A DNA stretch of 64,000 nucleotides from Paractinoplanes durhamensis (GCF_016862175.1 NZ_BOML01000039.1:21623-85622), one strand, 5' to 3'; positions 15,147 through 23,682 are shown, counted from the first letter of the stretch. Translations and numbers: made by a program. Notes: generated from the letters alone by a model not told the origin.

Positions 15147-15550
15147 CGGGTGGGCAGGCCGGCGGCGCGCCATGCGGCGAAGCCGCCGGCCAGGTCGGTC
15201 GCCCGGGCCAGGCCCAGGTCCTGCAGCGCGGCCGCGGCCAGGCTGCTGGTGTAACCCTCCTGGCAGGTCACGACGACCTCCAGGTCGTAGCTGCCGGCGA
15301 ACGGGAGCTTGGCGTCGCTGCGCGGGTCCAGCCGCCACTCCAGGACGTTGCGCTCGATCACCACGGCACCCGGGATCTCGCCGAACTCGGCCCGCTGCGC
15401 GGCCGGCCGGATGTCGACGAGCACGGCACCGCGTCCGACGGCCTCGGCGGTCTGGTGCGGGTCGAGCCGGGCCAGCCGGGCCCGGGCGCGGTCGAGGATC
15501 TCGTCGATGCCGACCGAGCCGGGCGGCGGCGTCAGGACCGCGGTCACCAC
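15143..15550 (-). CDS. Rhodanese-like sulfurtransferase
   Basis: 135 aa single rhodanese domain. VLVDIRPAAQRAEFGEIPGAVVIERNVLEWRL is the N-terminal CH2A region and VVTCQEGYTSSLAAAALQDLGLARATDLAGGFAAWRAAGLPTR carries the active-site Cys in a six-residue CQEGYTS loop and the C-terminal CH2B region. The gene starts inside the tail of the cysteine dioxygenase gene (7-bp overlap), so the two are one operon. A job in handling sulfane sulfur from cysteine breakdown is plausible. Its stop overlaps that of the convergent DHA2 gene (4 bp). Confidence 0.92.
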   Translation of the reverse strand: MVTAVLTPPPGSVGIDEILDRARARLARLDPHQTAEAVGRGAVLVDIRPAAQRAEFGEIPGAVVIERNVLEWRLDPRSDAKLPFAGSYDLEVVVTCQEGYTSSLAAAALQDLGLARATDLAGGFAAWRAAGLPTR

Positions 15551-16017
15551 TGGACTCCGGCCGTCTCGACGGTGAGCACCTCGAGGCCGCCGGCGCCGAC
15601 GCGGTACTTGGTCATCGTGGTGAGCGCCGGGCCGTAGACGTGGATGCTGACAGCGGGCCGGGACGACCGGTTGGTGATCCGGTGGATGTGCCGGGTGCCG
15701 AATCGGCGGCCGGCGCCCTCGCCGAGCTCACGGCCGGTGATCCGGGCCGGGCCGCCGGCCGGCACCGACACGGTGTCCTCGGTCAGCGTGCCGGCGAAGA
15801 CGTGGAACGCGCCGGCCGAGCCACCGTGGTCGTGCAGCTCGGTGCCCTGGCCGGGAAGCCAGGTGAGCAGCCAGACCTCGTGGTCGTCGGCGACGGCGAG
15901 CCGTTCATACCACCGGTTGGTCGGGTTGAAGCGGGGTGCGACCGGCCACTGGTCGGGCATGGCCGCGAAGGTGGTCGCGATCGCGAGGTGGTCGAGGCGT
16001 GTGTCGACGGCAGTCAC
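15544..16017 (-). CDS. Cysteine dioxygenase (cupin)
   Basis: 157 aa from GTG 16017, chosen because GAGGAG lies just upstream; an ATG 8 codons earlier would place that ribosome binding site inside the gene. The cupin iron site is visible: residues 62-64 HDH in GTELHDHGGSAGAFHVFAGTL, and a later His in GTRHIHRITNRSSRPAVSIHVYGPALTTMTKY. This is the bacterial type I cysteine dioxygenase family, which oxidises L-cysteine with O2 to cysteine sulfinate in the cytoplasm. It is paired with a rhodanese gene, which fits removal of excess cysteine and reactive sulfur. Upstream on minus is TTAACCCTATAGGATTG, an AT-rich stretch likely to include the promoter. Confidence 0.93.
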   Translation of the reverse strand: MTAVDTRLDHLAIATTFAAMPDQWPVAPRFNPTNRWYERLAVADDHEVWLLTWLPGQGTELHDHGGSAGAFHVFAGTLTEDTVSVPAGGPARITGRELGEGAGRRFGTRHIHRITNRSSRPAVSIHVYGPALTTMTKYRVGAGGLEVLTVETAGVQW

Positions 16018-16305
16018 GGGAGCTCCTCGTTTTGCATACATTGCCCATCAATCCTATAGGGTTAACGCCCGACTGCGGCCCAGGATAGCGGCACACGCGG
16101 TCCGATGGGCGAAAAAGTCGTTGAAGCCGTGCGAGAAAACTAGAAGTCGCAGCTCAGCTGGGACAGCATGCGCTGGCGCAGTGCGCCAGATCGGTCGCCA
16201 GGTCGGCGACGAGAGGGATACCCGTCCGCTGCATGTCGACCATGGTTACCCGGCTGGTGATCACGGGTCAACCTGGTTCCGCAATCTGGGAGCGACTATT
16301 TCCGG
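16018..16305. other. Intergenic, no gene seen
   Basis: 288 bp between the start of the cysteine dioxygenase gene and the end of the CorA gene. It holds the dioxygenase promoter (AT-rich near 16045-16065, with CCTATAGG) and a small hairpin CTGGCGC-AGT-GCGCCAG (16173-16189). The open frames crossing it show no recognisable product. Confidence 0.5.
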
Positions 16306-17298
16306 CTACCACCAACCGCGGCGTTTTGCCCAGGTCAGCAGCAGGGCGGACATCACCGCCATGATGGTCAGCACGACCACGAGCTGCGGAAGCTCGGTGT
16401 GCTCGTGCACGATGATGTTCATGCCGTAGATCGAGGACAGGGCCGTGATCGGCAGGGTCACGACGGCGATCACGGCGAGCCGCTCGGCGGCCACCGTCAT
16501 CTTGGTCTCCGCCCGCGCCCGGTAGAACTCGATCACGCCCTGCAGGTACTCGCGTTCGCCGTCGGCCAGGTTCTTGATCCGGGTGAGCTGGTCGACCAGG
16601 TCCATGACCAGCGGCAGGTCGCCGGCCGGGACGCGGGCGTCGAGGGTGGCGAGCCGGCCGTAGACCTCGGCGCCGAGAGCGCCCATCGTGCGGACCGCGA
16701 GCAGCCCGTGCCGGGCCTGGAAGAGCTCCTCCAGGAACTCCTCCGGGTTGCCCAGCTGCCCGCCGGTGACCCGTTGCTCCAGATGCCAGACATCCGCGGT
16801 CACCTCCTCGATGAAGGTCTCCAGGTGATGGATCAAGGAGGAGGTGATCGCGTATGACAACTCATACGGCGAATTGGGGCGTAACCGGCCGCTCTCCAGC
16901 CGGCGTCGAACCCCGTCGGTCTCCCGAAGTGCGACTTTCAGGGAAAGGGCCGGATTGATCGGTCCGTGCACAGTCACGAGAAACTTTTCGCCGATTATCT
17001 GATCGAGTTCGAGATAGTGGACATGGCCCGACGGACCCCGCTCCGGACCGTGAAGGATCAAGAGTTGCTGATGCGGATAAATCCGGACACGTGGCACACG
17101 ATTCCGTTGCATACAGTCGCGGACCGCCAGTGGGTGACCCCGAAGGACTTCAGTGAGCAGGGAGATCGCCTCTTCCGTGCACTCCGGAATGTCCACCCAC
17201 ACCAGTGCGCCGGGGCGCTCCAGAAGGGCGCTGACCTCGGCAACGGCGTGTTCCTCCACGTGGGCGTCGGTGATCGACAGGACCCGGATCGCGGCCAT
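16306..17298 (-). CDS. corA: CorA-family magnesium/divalent cation channel
   Basis: 330 aa from ATG 17298 (MAAIRVLSITDAHV). An in-frame extension to 17541 is rejected because it lacks a start signal and family similarity. The large cytoplasmic N-terminal domain has the usual helices (YELSYAITSSLIHHLETFIEEVTADVWHLEQRV). Two membrane helices close the protein, and the pore signature GMN is present in SSIYGMNIIVHEHTELPQ, followed by a basic tail AKRRGWW. CorA forms pentamers importing Mg2+ and sometimes Co2+/Ni2+; some relatives export. No Mg riboswitch was seen upstream. Confidence 0.93.
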   Translation of the reverse strand: MAAIRVLSITDAHVEEHAVAEVSALLERPGALVWVDIPECTEEAISLLTEVLRGHPLAVRDCMQRNRVPRVRIYPHQQLLILHGPERGPSGHVHYLELDQIIGEKFLVTVHGPINPALSLKVALRETDGVRRRLESGRLRPNSPYELSYAITSSLIHHLETFIEEVTADVWHLEQRVTGGQLGNPEEFLEELFQARHGLLAVRTMGALGAEVYGRLATLDARVPAGDLPLVMDLVDQLTRIKNLADGEREYLQGVIEFYRARAETKMTVAAERLAVIAVVTLPITALSSIYGMNIIVHEHTELPQLVVVLTIMAVMSALLLTWAKRRGWW

Positions 17299-17576
17299 GA
17301 CTTTCACGTTAGACCTGAAAGAAGCTCGTGGCGCTTTGCCTCTTTCTGAACAACGCGTAAAAAGGCGCCCTCCGCAATCGCCCGAACACGCTCTGTCGTG
17401 GAAACAACACTTTGCCTCACCGGATCGGCTGACCGCCTCAGCCGTTAAGGCGGAAAACCCGTCGGCGATCGCAACTCGAATCGAGGACGCTATATGGTGA
17501 CGATCGCCGCCGATAACCGGTGCCGGAGGTCCCTCGCCCACGCCTCTGATTCCCCCCGATCAACGAGGACGGACAC

Positions 17577-18716
17577 GTGTTGAAGTCACGCCGCGGTCTA
17601 CTCGCCGCCGGCCTAGCCGTAGCCGTAGTCGGCGCTATCGGCGTCGTTTCCACGCTGAACGCGGGTGCGGAGCAGATCACGCCCGTCGCCGACACCCCGG
17701 CCGGTGTCGCCGCCGACGACGAAGCGGTCACGGCCACGCCGCCGGCGCTGCTGCCCTGGGGTGCACGTCCCTCCAAGGTCCGGATGGGTAGGCCGGGCGC
17801 GGACACCAAGTCCCTCCGGGTCGCCGGCGTCGACGCCGCTGCTCCCGACACGAGTGGATCGATCAGGCCCAGGGGGCGCTATGCGCCGAAGGGCTGGAGC
17901 AACCGGACCACCGAGATGACCACCGGTAAGGCCGACGCGCCGCCGCCGGCGCCGAGCCCGGTGAATGCCGCAGCCGCGGCCGGCGACTACAACGTCAAAT
18001 ACCTGTACAACCGTGGTTACCAGACGGTCGAGTCGGACGGCGTCTACGCCAATCTCTGGGTCGCGAAGCCCTACCTCGACACGAACGACTACCACAGCCT
18101 GGCCGAGATCACGGTGCAGTCGGCGGACGGCCGGCAGATCGTCGAGGTCGGCTGGAACGTCGACCGCCTCACCAACGGTGACGACGACCCGCACCTGTTC
18201 GTCTACCACTGGGTCAACAAGGAAGAAAGCTGCTACAACGGCTGCGGCTTCATTCCCTACAGCACGAACATCGCGCCCGGCGCCACCTTGAAGGACGGCG
18301 CGGCCCGGCGGTTCGGCATCATGTACAGCAACGGTGGCTGGTGGATCGCGTTCGACTCGGAGTGGCTGGGTTACTTCCCCACCACGCTCTGGTCGGACAA
18401 GGGTGTCAAGTTCGAGCGCGGCGGCCTGGTCCAGGTCTTCGGCGAGGTGGCGGCCGGCCCGACCACCACGTTCCCCTGCACGGCCATGGGTAACGGTGTC
18501 GACCCGACCGACGCGGAGGCTTCGGCCAAGACCGCGCCGGCCTACGCCACCAGCGCGACGCTGGTCAACGGGGCGGCGGCCGCACTGCTGACCTTCGACA
18601 AGGCCGAGGATCTACCGCTGGCCTACAAGGTGGTGCCGACAAAGACCCTCGTCTCGTTCAGATACGGCGGCCATTGGACCGGCGACCTCGACCAGGACGG
18701 CAAAGCCGACTGCTGA
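17577..18716 (+). CDS. Secreted neprosin-domain protein
   Basis: 379 aa. A signal peptide covers residues 1 to about 31 (KSRRGLLAAGLAVAVVGAIGVVSTLNAGAEQ). The middle is a Pro/Ala-rich propeptide-like stretch to about residue 135. The C-terminal region has the neprosin (formerly DUF239) pattern: NRGYQTVESDGVYANLWVAKPYLD, IVEVGWNVDRLTNGDDDPHLFVYHWVNKEESCYNGCGFIPYS, RFGIMYSNGGWWIAFDSEWLGYFPTTLW. Plant neprosin is a glutamic endopeptidase cutting after proline. Bacterial homologues are secreted and mostly uncharacterised, so peptidase activity here is inference. It ends in DLDQDGKADC and a strong terminator. Confidence 0.85.
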   Translation: MLKSRRGLLAAGLAVAVVGAIGVVSTLNAGAEQITPVADTPAGVAADDEAVTATPPALLPWGARPSKVRMGRPGADTKSLRVAGVDAAAPDTSGSIRPRGRYAPKGWSNRTTEMTTGKADAPPPAPSPVNAAAAAGDYNVKYLYNRGYQTVESDGVYANLWVAKPYLDTNDYHSLAEITVQSADGRQIVEVGWNVDRLTNGDDDPHLFVYHWVNKEESCYNGCGFIPYSTNIAPGATLKDGAARRFGIMYSNGGWWIAFDSEWLGYFPTTLWSDKGVKFERGGLVQVFGEVAAGPTTTFPCTAMGNGVDPTDAEASAKTAPAYATSATLVNGAAAALLTFDKAEDLPLAYKVVPTKTLVSFRYGGHWTGDLDQDGKADC

Positions 18717-18729
18717 GTTCCATGTGACG

Positions 18730-18764
18730 CGATGCCCGGTCCCGGCGAGGGGGACCGGGCATCG
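18730..18764 (+). terminator. Rho-independent terminator after the neprosin gene
   Basis: A perfect 14-bp stem (CGATGCCCGGTCCC / GGGACCGGGCATCG) with a 7-nt loop, followed by TCCTTTTCC. It lies 14 bp after the stop. Confidence 0.9.
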
Positions 18765-18784
18765 TCCTTTTCCGGCTTGTCGTT

Positions 18785-18810
18785 CGAACCGTATTCAGCC
18801 GCACGGTGTA
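18785..18810 (+). promoter_or_regulatory. Candidate ECF-type promoter of the sigma operon
   Basis: CGAACC (18785-18790) followed after 13 nt by CGGTGT (18804-18809). It resembles the AACC / CGTGT-type pair used by several actinobacterial ECF factors, which often transcribe their own operon. The spacing is a little short, so this is tentative. Confidence 0.35.
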
Positions 18811-18861
18811 CAAGTTGTTGGCAACGGGGGACGGCAGCCGGAGGGGCGAGGGGCAACGCGG

Positions 18862-19383
18862 ATGAGGCGACGGGTGAGCCCCGACGAGGAGTTGATGACC
18901 GCGCTCTACACCGAGCACTACGCGGTCCTGCTCAGCTTCGTCCTGCGCTACGTGCACGACCGGCATCGCGCCGAGGACATGGTGCAGGAGACCCTGCTCC
19001 GGGCCTGGAAACACATCGACAACCTCGACACCGATCAGGGCCGCACCCGCTCCTACCTGCTGACCATCGCCCGCAACGTGGTCACCAACGCCTGGCGGGC
19101 CGAGCAGCGCCGGCCGCATCTGGTGGCCGACGAGGGCGCGGTCAACGCGATGCCGGCCGAGGACAACGTCGACCAGATGGTCGAGGGCTGGCTGGTCGCC
19201 GAGGCGTTGGAACGGCTGTCCGCCGACCACCAGGCCGTGGTCAAAGCCATGTATTACGAGGGGCAGAGCGTGGCCGAGGCGGCGCGGCGGCTTTCCGTAC
19301 CCGAAGGAACGGTCAAATCCCGGGCCTATTACGCCGTTCGGGCATTGCGGACAGCGTTCGAGGAAATGGGAGTTCTCCGGTGA
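18862..19383 (+). CDS. ECF RNA polymerase sigma factor (SigL/SigK-like)
   Basis: 173 aa from ATG 18862, preceded by GAGGGGCGAGGGG. Region 2 is YTEHYAVLLSFVLRYVHDRHRAEDMVQETLLRAWKHIDNLDTDQGRTRSYLLTIARNVVTNAWRAEQRRP. Region 4 is EALERLSADHQAVVKAMYYEGQSVAEAARRLSVPEGTVKSRAYYAVRALRTAFEEMGVLR. It lacks further domains, so it is a minimal ECF sigma. A zinc-binding membrane anti-sigma is encoded just downstream but, unusually, the two are separated by two copies of a 56-bp repeat. Predicted role: extracytoplasmic stress response, released when the anti-sigma is degraded or altered. Confidence 0.95.
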   Translation: MRRRVSPDEELMTALYTEHYAVLLSFVLRYVHDRHRAEDMVQETLLRAWKHIDNLDTDQGRTRSYLLTIARNVVTNAWRAEQRRPHLVADEGAVNAMPAEDNVDQMVEGWLVAEALERLSADHQAVVKAMYYEGQSVAEAARRLSVPEGTVKSRAYYAVRALRTAFEEMGVLR

Positions 19384-19491
19384 GCGCGAGGAGTGAGCGA
19401 AGCGAGCCCCGCAGTCGCGAACGGAAGGCGGCGCGGTGAGCGCGAGGAGTGAGCGAAGCGAGCCCCGCAGTCGCGAACGGAAGGCGGCGCT
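19380..19491 (+). repeat. Two tandem 56-bp repeats forming start-stop coupled mini-ORFs
   Basis: Copies at 19380-19435 and 19436-19491 differ only in the last base. Each begins GTGAGCGCGAGGAG. The sigma stop TGA overlaps GTG 19380. That GTG opens a 19-codon frame (MSARSERSEPRSRERKAAR) whose TGA overlaps GTG 19436. The second copy encodes the same peptide ending in L, and its TGA overlaps GTG 19492, the start of the anti-sigma. Each copy also carries GGAAGG about 10 nt before the next GTG. The unit therefore adds 57-1 bases and keeps GTGA coupling intact. Confidence 0.9.
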
Positions 19492-20202
19492 GTGAGCGCG
19501 GAGCACGACGAGCTGCGGCGACTGCTCGGTGGTTATCTTCTCGGCGGCCTCGACGAGACGGACACCGACCGGCTCGACGCCCACCTGCGGGACTGCGACG
19601 ACTGTCGCGACGAACTCGAGCGCCTGGCCCCCGTACCGGAACTCCTGCAACGCCTGCCGGACGCGCAGCGGACGGCCGGACACCCGGCGCAACCACCGAT
19701 CAGCCTGTCCGCCCGCCCCTCGCCGGAGAACGTCGAGGGCCTGCTGCGCCGGATGCGTGCCGAACGCAACCGGGAGCGGCGGGCAGCCCGAGTTCGCTGG
19801 CTGGCCGCGGCGGCCGTGGTGCTGGTCGCGGTGGCCATCGGCGTCGGGGTGATCCGCACCAGCGAGTCCCCGCCGCCGGCGACGGTGCTGCCCAGCGCCC
19901 AGTTGGTGACCGCGCAGTTCGAGGCGGCCGAGGGCAGCGGCCTGTCCGGTCAGGCCGTGCTCACCCCGAAGATGTGGGGCGTGTCGGTGGCGCTGGATGT
20001 GACGAAGCTGCGCGGCGAGGGCCCGTTCCTGTGCGAGGTGCACAACGCCGAGGGCAAGGTCGAGCAGGCGGCGGTGTGGGGGCCGACGACGAGCGGCAGT
20101 GCCAAGGTGATCGGTGCGAGCTCGTTCCAGCTGCGCAACGTCCGCTCGGTGAGCGTCGCCGACACCGACGGCCACGTGCTCGGCACCGCCCAGCTCGACT
20201 AA
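19492..20202 (+). CDS. Zinc-binding membrane anti-sigma factor (RskA-like)
   Basis: 236 aa from GTG 19492. The N-terminal cytoplasmic domain has the zinc-finger HxxxCxxC at H31, C35, C38 (LDAHLRDCDDCRDELERLAPVPELLQRLP), typical of anti-sigma domains that hold ECF factors. One membrane helix follows at about residues 101-119 (WLAAAAVVLVAVAIGVGVI). The remaining 110 residues are extracytoplasmic and resemble the RskA C-terminal domain (MWGVSVALDVTKLRGEGPFLCEVHNAEGKVEQAAVWGPT). It should sequester the sigma factor encoded upstream. The stop overlaps the convergent permease gene stop by 4 bp. Confidence 0.93.
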   Translation: MSAEHDELRRLLGGYLLGGLDETDTDRLDAHLRDCDDCRDELERLAPVPELLQRLPDAQRTAGHPAQPPISLSARPSPENVEGLLRRMRAERNRERRAARVRWLAAAAVVLVAVAIGVGVIRTSESPPPATVLPSAQLVTAQFEAAEGSGLSGQAVLTPKMWGVSVALDVTKLRGEGPFLCEVHNAEGKVEQAAVWGPTTSGSAKVIGASSFQLRNVRSVSVADTDGHVLGTAQLD

Positions 20203-21224
20203 CTCACTCTTCGGAGCTTCACCAGGTAGGTCTGCGCGACCACGACCAGGGCCAGGAACGTTCCGCTGATCACCTGCTGCCAGTTGCTGTTCACGTTGCC
20301 GACCTGGTTGATCAGGTTCTGGATGACACCGAGCAGCAGCACGCCCGCGATCGTCCCGGCGATCGTGCCGGCGCCGCCGGTCAGCAGCGTTCCGCCGATC
20401 ACCACGGCGGCGATCGCGTCCAGCTCCATGCCGGTGCCGAGCACGGTCACGCCGGAGCCGAGCTTGGCTGCGTTGATCGCGCCGGCCAGGCCGGCCAGCA
20501 GCCCGGACATCACGTAGACCCAGACCTTGGTGCGGTGCACCGCGATCCCCATCAGCGCGGCCGCGTCCGCACTGCCGCCGACCGCGTAGACCGCGTGCCC
20601 GAATCGGGTGCGGGCCAGCAGCACCATGCCGAGCACCACCAGCGCGACGACCAGCCACACCTGGTAGCCGATGTCGAGGAACGAGCCGTTGCCCAGCCGG
20701 CGGAACGCGTCGCTCTTCACCAGAAAGGTCTCGGAACCCTCCGAACTGATCGCCCGCATCAGGCCCCGCGCCCCGAGCAGCGCCGCCAGGGTCACAATAA
20801 AAGGAGCCATTCTTGTGTACGCGATGAGCAGCCCATTGGCGACCCCGATGGCGCCGCAGACGAGCAGTGGGGCCGCGAACGCCGCGACGAAGCCGTACTG
20901 CGAGGCCCACGCCGCGAGGACCCCGCCGAGCACGTAGAGCGACCCGACCGACAGGTCGATGCCGCCGGTCAGGATCACGAAGGTCATCCCGAGCGCGATC
21001 AGCATCGGCGGCGCGGCCGCGACCAGGATCGTCCCGGTGTTGTCGAAGCTGCGGAAGTTCGGGAAGGCGGCGAGCGCGATCAGCACCACGACGACCAGGA
21101 CGGCGAGCGCACCCTGCCGCTGCACGGTCCCGACGATCCGGTCGGTGCGCTCGGCCTTGCGGACATCCGCGGCCGCCTGTTCCGGCGGCGGCGTGGGCGT
21201 CTTTGCGGCGATTCCCATGGTCAC
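20199..21224 (-). CDS. Sugar ABC importer permease 2 (RbsC/YjfF type)
   Basis: 341 aa from GTG 21224, which overlaps the upstream permease stop (GTGA) and has AGAGGAAGA in front; ATG 21218 is an alternative. About ten helices in the BPD_transp_2 family: LIALGMTFVILTGGIDLSVGSLYVLGGVLAAW, RMAPFIVTLAALLGARGLMRAIS, GAINAAKLGSGVTVLGTGMELDAIAAVVIGGTLLTGGAGTIAGTIAGVLLLGVIQNLINQVG. With the second, different permease it forms the heterodimeric channel seen in YtfT/YjfF (galactofuranose) systems. Last gene of a five-gene operon. Confidence 0.9.
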   Translation of the reverse strand: MTMGIAAKTPTPPPEQAAADVRKAERTDRIVGTVQRQGALAVLVVVVLIALAAFPNFRSFDNTGTILVAAAPPMLIALGMTFVILTGGIDLSVGSLYVLGGVLAAWASQYGFVAAFAAPLLVCGAIGVANGLLIAYTRMAPFIVTLAALLGARGLMRAISSEGSETFLVKSDAFRRLGNGSFLDIGYQVWLVVALVVLGMVLLARTRFGHAVYAVGGSADAAALMGIAVHRTKVWVYVMSGLLAGLAGAINAAKLGSGVTVLGTGMELDAIAAVVIGGTLLTGGAGTIAGTIAGVLLLGVIQNLINQVGNVNSNWQQVISGTFLALVVVAQTYLVKLRRVS

Positions 21225-22174
21225 CGGGTCTTCCTCTCTCGCGCCACGTAGACCGCGATCAGGATGATGACGGCCTGCACCATCTCGGTCGTGGACGGCT
21301 GCAGGTTGTGTTTGATCATGGTGGCGATCACCAGTTGCATGAGCAGGGCGCCGGCCACGGTGCCGAGGACGCGCACCCGGCCGCCGGTGAGCGGGGTCCC
21401 GCCGACCACCACCGCGGTGATCGCGGACAACTCGATGAGCAGGCCGACCGCGGAGGCGTCGCTGGACTGGATGCGGGCCACGCTGAGCAGGCCGGCGATC
21501 GAGGCGAGCACCGCGCACACGATGTAGACGGTGATCAGCACCCGTTTGACCGGCAGGCCGGCCAGCTCGGTGGCCGGCCGGTTGCCACCGATGGCGAGCA
21601 GCCGGCGGCCGAAGACGGTGCGCCGTACCAGGAACGCGACCACCAGCACCAGCGCCGCGGCGACCCAGACCAGCACCGGGATGCCGAGCAGGTCGCCCGA
21701 GCCCAGGTAGATCAGGTCGGGGTTGCGGACGTCCTTGAGCTGGCCATGGGTGATCACCACGGCCAGGCCGCGGCCGCCGACGAAGAGGGCGAGGGTGGCG
21801 ACGATCGGCTGCAGGCCGACCCGGGCCACAAGTACGCCGTTGATGAACCCGACCGCCACGCCGGCGAGCACCGAGGCGATGATCGCGGCTACCACCCCGT
21901 ACCCCAAATAAAGCGGAATGAGCGCCGCGGCCAGGGCCATCACCGAGCCGACCGATAGGTCGATGCCCTCGGTGCCGATCACCAGGGCCATGCCGAGCGC
22001 CACGATCACGATCGGCGCCACCTGGATGAGCTGGATGCGCAGGTTGCTCCAGGTCAGGAAGTACGGCGTGAAGAAGATGTTGTAGAGCACCAGCAGCAGG
22101 ATGGCGAGGTAGACGCCGTACTGGGAGAGGCCTTTGAGATTGACGGCCGGGCGGGCCGCGACCTGCGTCGTCAT
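21221..22174 (-). CDS. Sugar ABC importer permease 1 (RbsC/YtfT type)
   Basis: 317 aa. BPD_transp_2 permease: IVIVALGMALVIGTEGIDLSVGSVMALAAALIPLYLGYG, ATLALFVGGRGLAVVITHGQLKDVRNPDLIYLGSGDLLGIPVLVWVAAALVLVVAFLVRRTVFGRRLLAIGGNRPATELAGLPVKR, then the conserved SSDASAVGLLIELSAITAVVVGGTPLTGGRVRVLGTVAGALLMQLV. The IGTEGIDLSVG and IELSAITAVVVGGTPLTGGR motifs are the core of the family. ATG 22174 overlaps the ATPase stop (ATGA). It works with the permease at 20199-21224. Confidence 0.92.
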   Translation of the reverse strand: MTTQVAARPAVNLKGLSQYGVYLAILLLVLYNIFFTPYFLTWSNLRIQLIQVAPIVIVALGMALVIGTEGIDLSVGSVMALAAALIPLYLGYGVVAAIIASVLAGVAVGFINGVLVARVGLQPIVATLALFVGGRGLAVVITHGQLKDVRNPDLIYLGSGDLLGIPVLVWVAAALVLVVAFLVRRTVFGRRLLAIGGNRPATELAGLPVKRVLITVYIVCAVLASIAGLLSVARIQSSDASAVGLLIELSAITAVVVGGTPLTGGRVRVLGTVAGALLMQLVIATMIKHNLQPSTTEMVQAVIILIAVYVARERKTR

Positions 22175-23682
22175 GCGTTTCCTCCAGCCGCGATCGTGGC
22201 CATCAGGTCCTCGGTGGTCACTTCGGCGCCGGTGAGGACGCCGACGACGACTCCGTCGCGCAGCACCACCACGCGATCGGCGCCCTCGATCAGCTCCTCG
22301 GCGTCCGAGGAGACCAACACGACGCCGAGGCCCTCGGCCGCGAGCTCGTCGATCAGCGACTGGACCTCGGCCTTCGCACCGACGTCGATGCCGCGGGTGG
22401 GCTCGTCGAGCAGCAGCACCTTGGGGCCGGTGGCGAGCAGCCGGGCCAGCAGCACCTTCTGCTGGTTGCCGCCGGAGAGGTCGCCGACGAGCTGGTCGGG
22501 GCTGGACGCCTTGATCCGCAGCCGGGTCATGTATTTCTCGACGATCGCGTCGATCTTCGAGTCGGAGACCAGGCCGAGGCGGGAGAGCTGGGGGAGTACG
22601 GCGAGGGCGATGTTCTCGCGTACCGAAAGACCGGCGATGATGCCCTCGGCCTTGCGGTCCTCGGGTTGTACGGCGATGCCGGCCTTGACCGCCCGGACCG
22701 TCGTGGGTTTCTTCAGGTCGACGCCGTTGACCTGCACGTCTCCGCTGTCGAGCGGGTAGGCGCCGCCGATCGCCTTGATGGTTTCGCTGCGGCCGGCGCC
22801 GAGCAGTCCGCCGAGGCCGACCACCTCGCCCGGGCGCACCTCGAAGCTGATGTCGTGCAGCTTGGTCCGGCTGGTCAGGCCGCTCGCGCGGAGGACCGGC
22901 GCGGCGCCGGTGTCGCCGGTCGCCGCGCCGGAAAACGCTGTGGCACCCTCCCGCCGCACCTCGGACATCTCCCGGCCCAGCATCAGCGAGACCAGCCGGA
23001 TCCGTTCGAGGTCGGTGAGCTTTCCGGTGTGCACCACCTTGCCGTCGCGCAGAATCGTGACGGCGTCGCAGATCTGGTAGAGCTCGTCGAGCCGGTGGCT
23101 GACGTAGATGATGCCGATGCCCCGGCTGTGCAGGTCGCGGATGACCCCGAAGAGGGTCGCCACCTCGCGCGGTTCCAGCGACGAGGTGGGCTCGTCCATG
23201 ATGACCACCTTGGCGTCGATCATCACGGCCCGGGCCAGGGCGACCATCTGCTGCTCGCCGAGGGCGAGGGTGCCGAGTTGCCGCCGGACGTCGGCGGTGA
23301 CGCCGTAGCCGGCCAGGATCTCCCGGGCCTCGCGGTGCATCCGGCCCTCGTCGAGCAGGCCCAGCCTGTTCCTCGGCTCGCGACCGAGGAACAGGTTGTG
23401 GGCCACGCTCATCAACGGGACGAGATTGACCTCTTGATAGATCGTGGAGATGCCGGCGTGCTGGGCGTCCATCGGCGTACCGAATTGAGCCTTTTGTTGT
23501 TGGTATCTGAGCTCGCCGTCGTCCGGCTGATAGACGCCGGTAAGCACCTTGATCAGGGTGGACTTACCGGCGCCGTTCTCGCCGACGAGAGCGTGCACCT
23601 CCCCTTGGTTGAGCGTGAACGACACGTGGTCGAGCGCGCGCACGCCGGGAAAGGTCTTCGAGACGTCGATGACTTCCAGCAT
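22171..23682 (-). CDS. Sugar ABC importer ATP-binding protein, tandem ABC (RbsA/YtfR type)
   Basis: 503 aa with two ABC domains. Domain 1: GENGAGKST Walker A, LGEQQMVALARAV signature region, VVIMDEPTSSL Walker B. Domain 2: the degenerate P-loop GLLGAGRSETIKAI, the signature LSGGNQQKVLLARLL and LLLDEPTRGIDVGAKAEV. This tandem layout with one non-canonical P-loop is diagnostic of CUT2 monosaccharide importers. It begins 3 bp after the stop of the secreted GH2 gene, so enzyme and importer are made from one transcript. Confidence 0.95.
   Translation of the reverse strand: MLEVIDVSKTFPGVRALDHVSFTLNQGEVHALVGENGAGKSTLIKVLTGVYQPDDGELRYQQQKAQFGTPMDAQHAGISTIYQEVNLVPLMSVAHNLFLGREPRNRLGLLDEGRMHREAREILAGYGVTADVRRQLGTLALGEQQMVALARAVMIDAKVVIMDEPTSSLEPREVATLFGVIRDLHSRGIGIIYVSHRLDELYQICDAVTILRDGKVVHTGKLTDLERIRLVSLMLGREMSEVRREGATAFSGAATGDTGAAPVLRASGLTSRTKLHDISFEVRPGEVVGLGGLLGAGRSETIKAIGGAYPLDSGDVQVNGVDLKKPTTVRAVKAGIAVQPEDRKAEGIIAGLSVRENIALAVLPQLSRLGLVSDSKIDAIVEKYMTRLRIKASSPDQLVGDLSGGNQQKVLLARLLATGPKVLLLDEPTRGIDVGAKAEVQSLIDELAAEGLGVVLVSSDAEELIEGADRVVVLRDGVVVGVLTGAEVTTEDLMATIAAGGNA

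Noticed and set aside
16173..16189. Mg2+ riboswitch or terminator near corA
   Set aside because: The 7-bp hairpin lies downstream of corA, is not followed by a U-tract and has no conserved Mg-sensor blocks.
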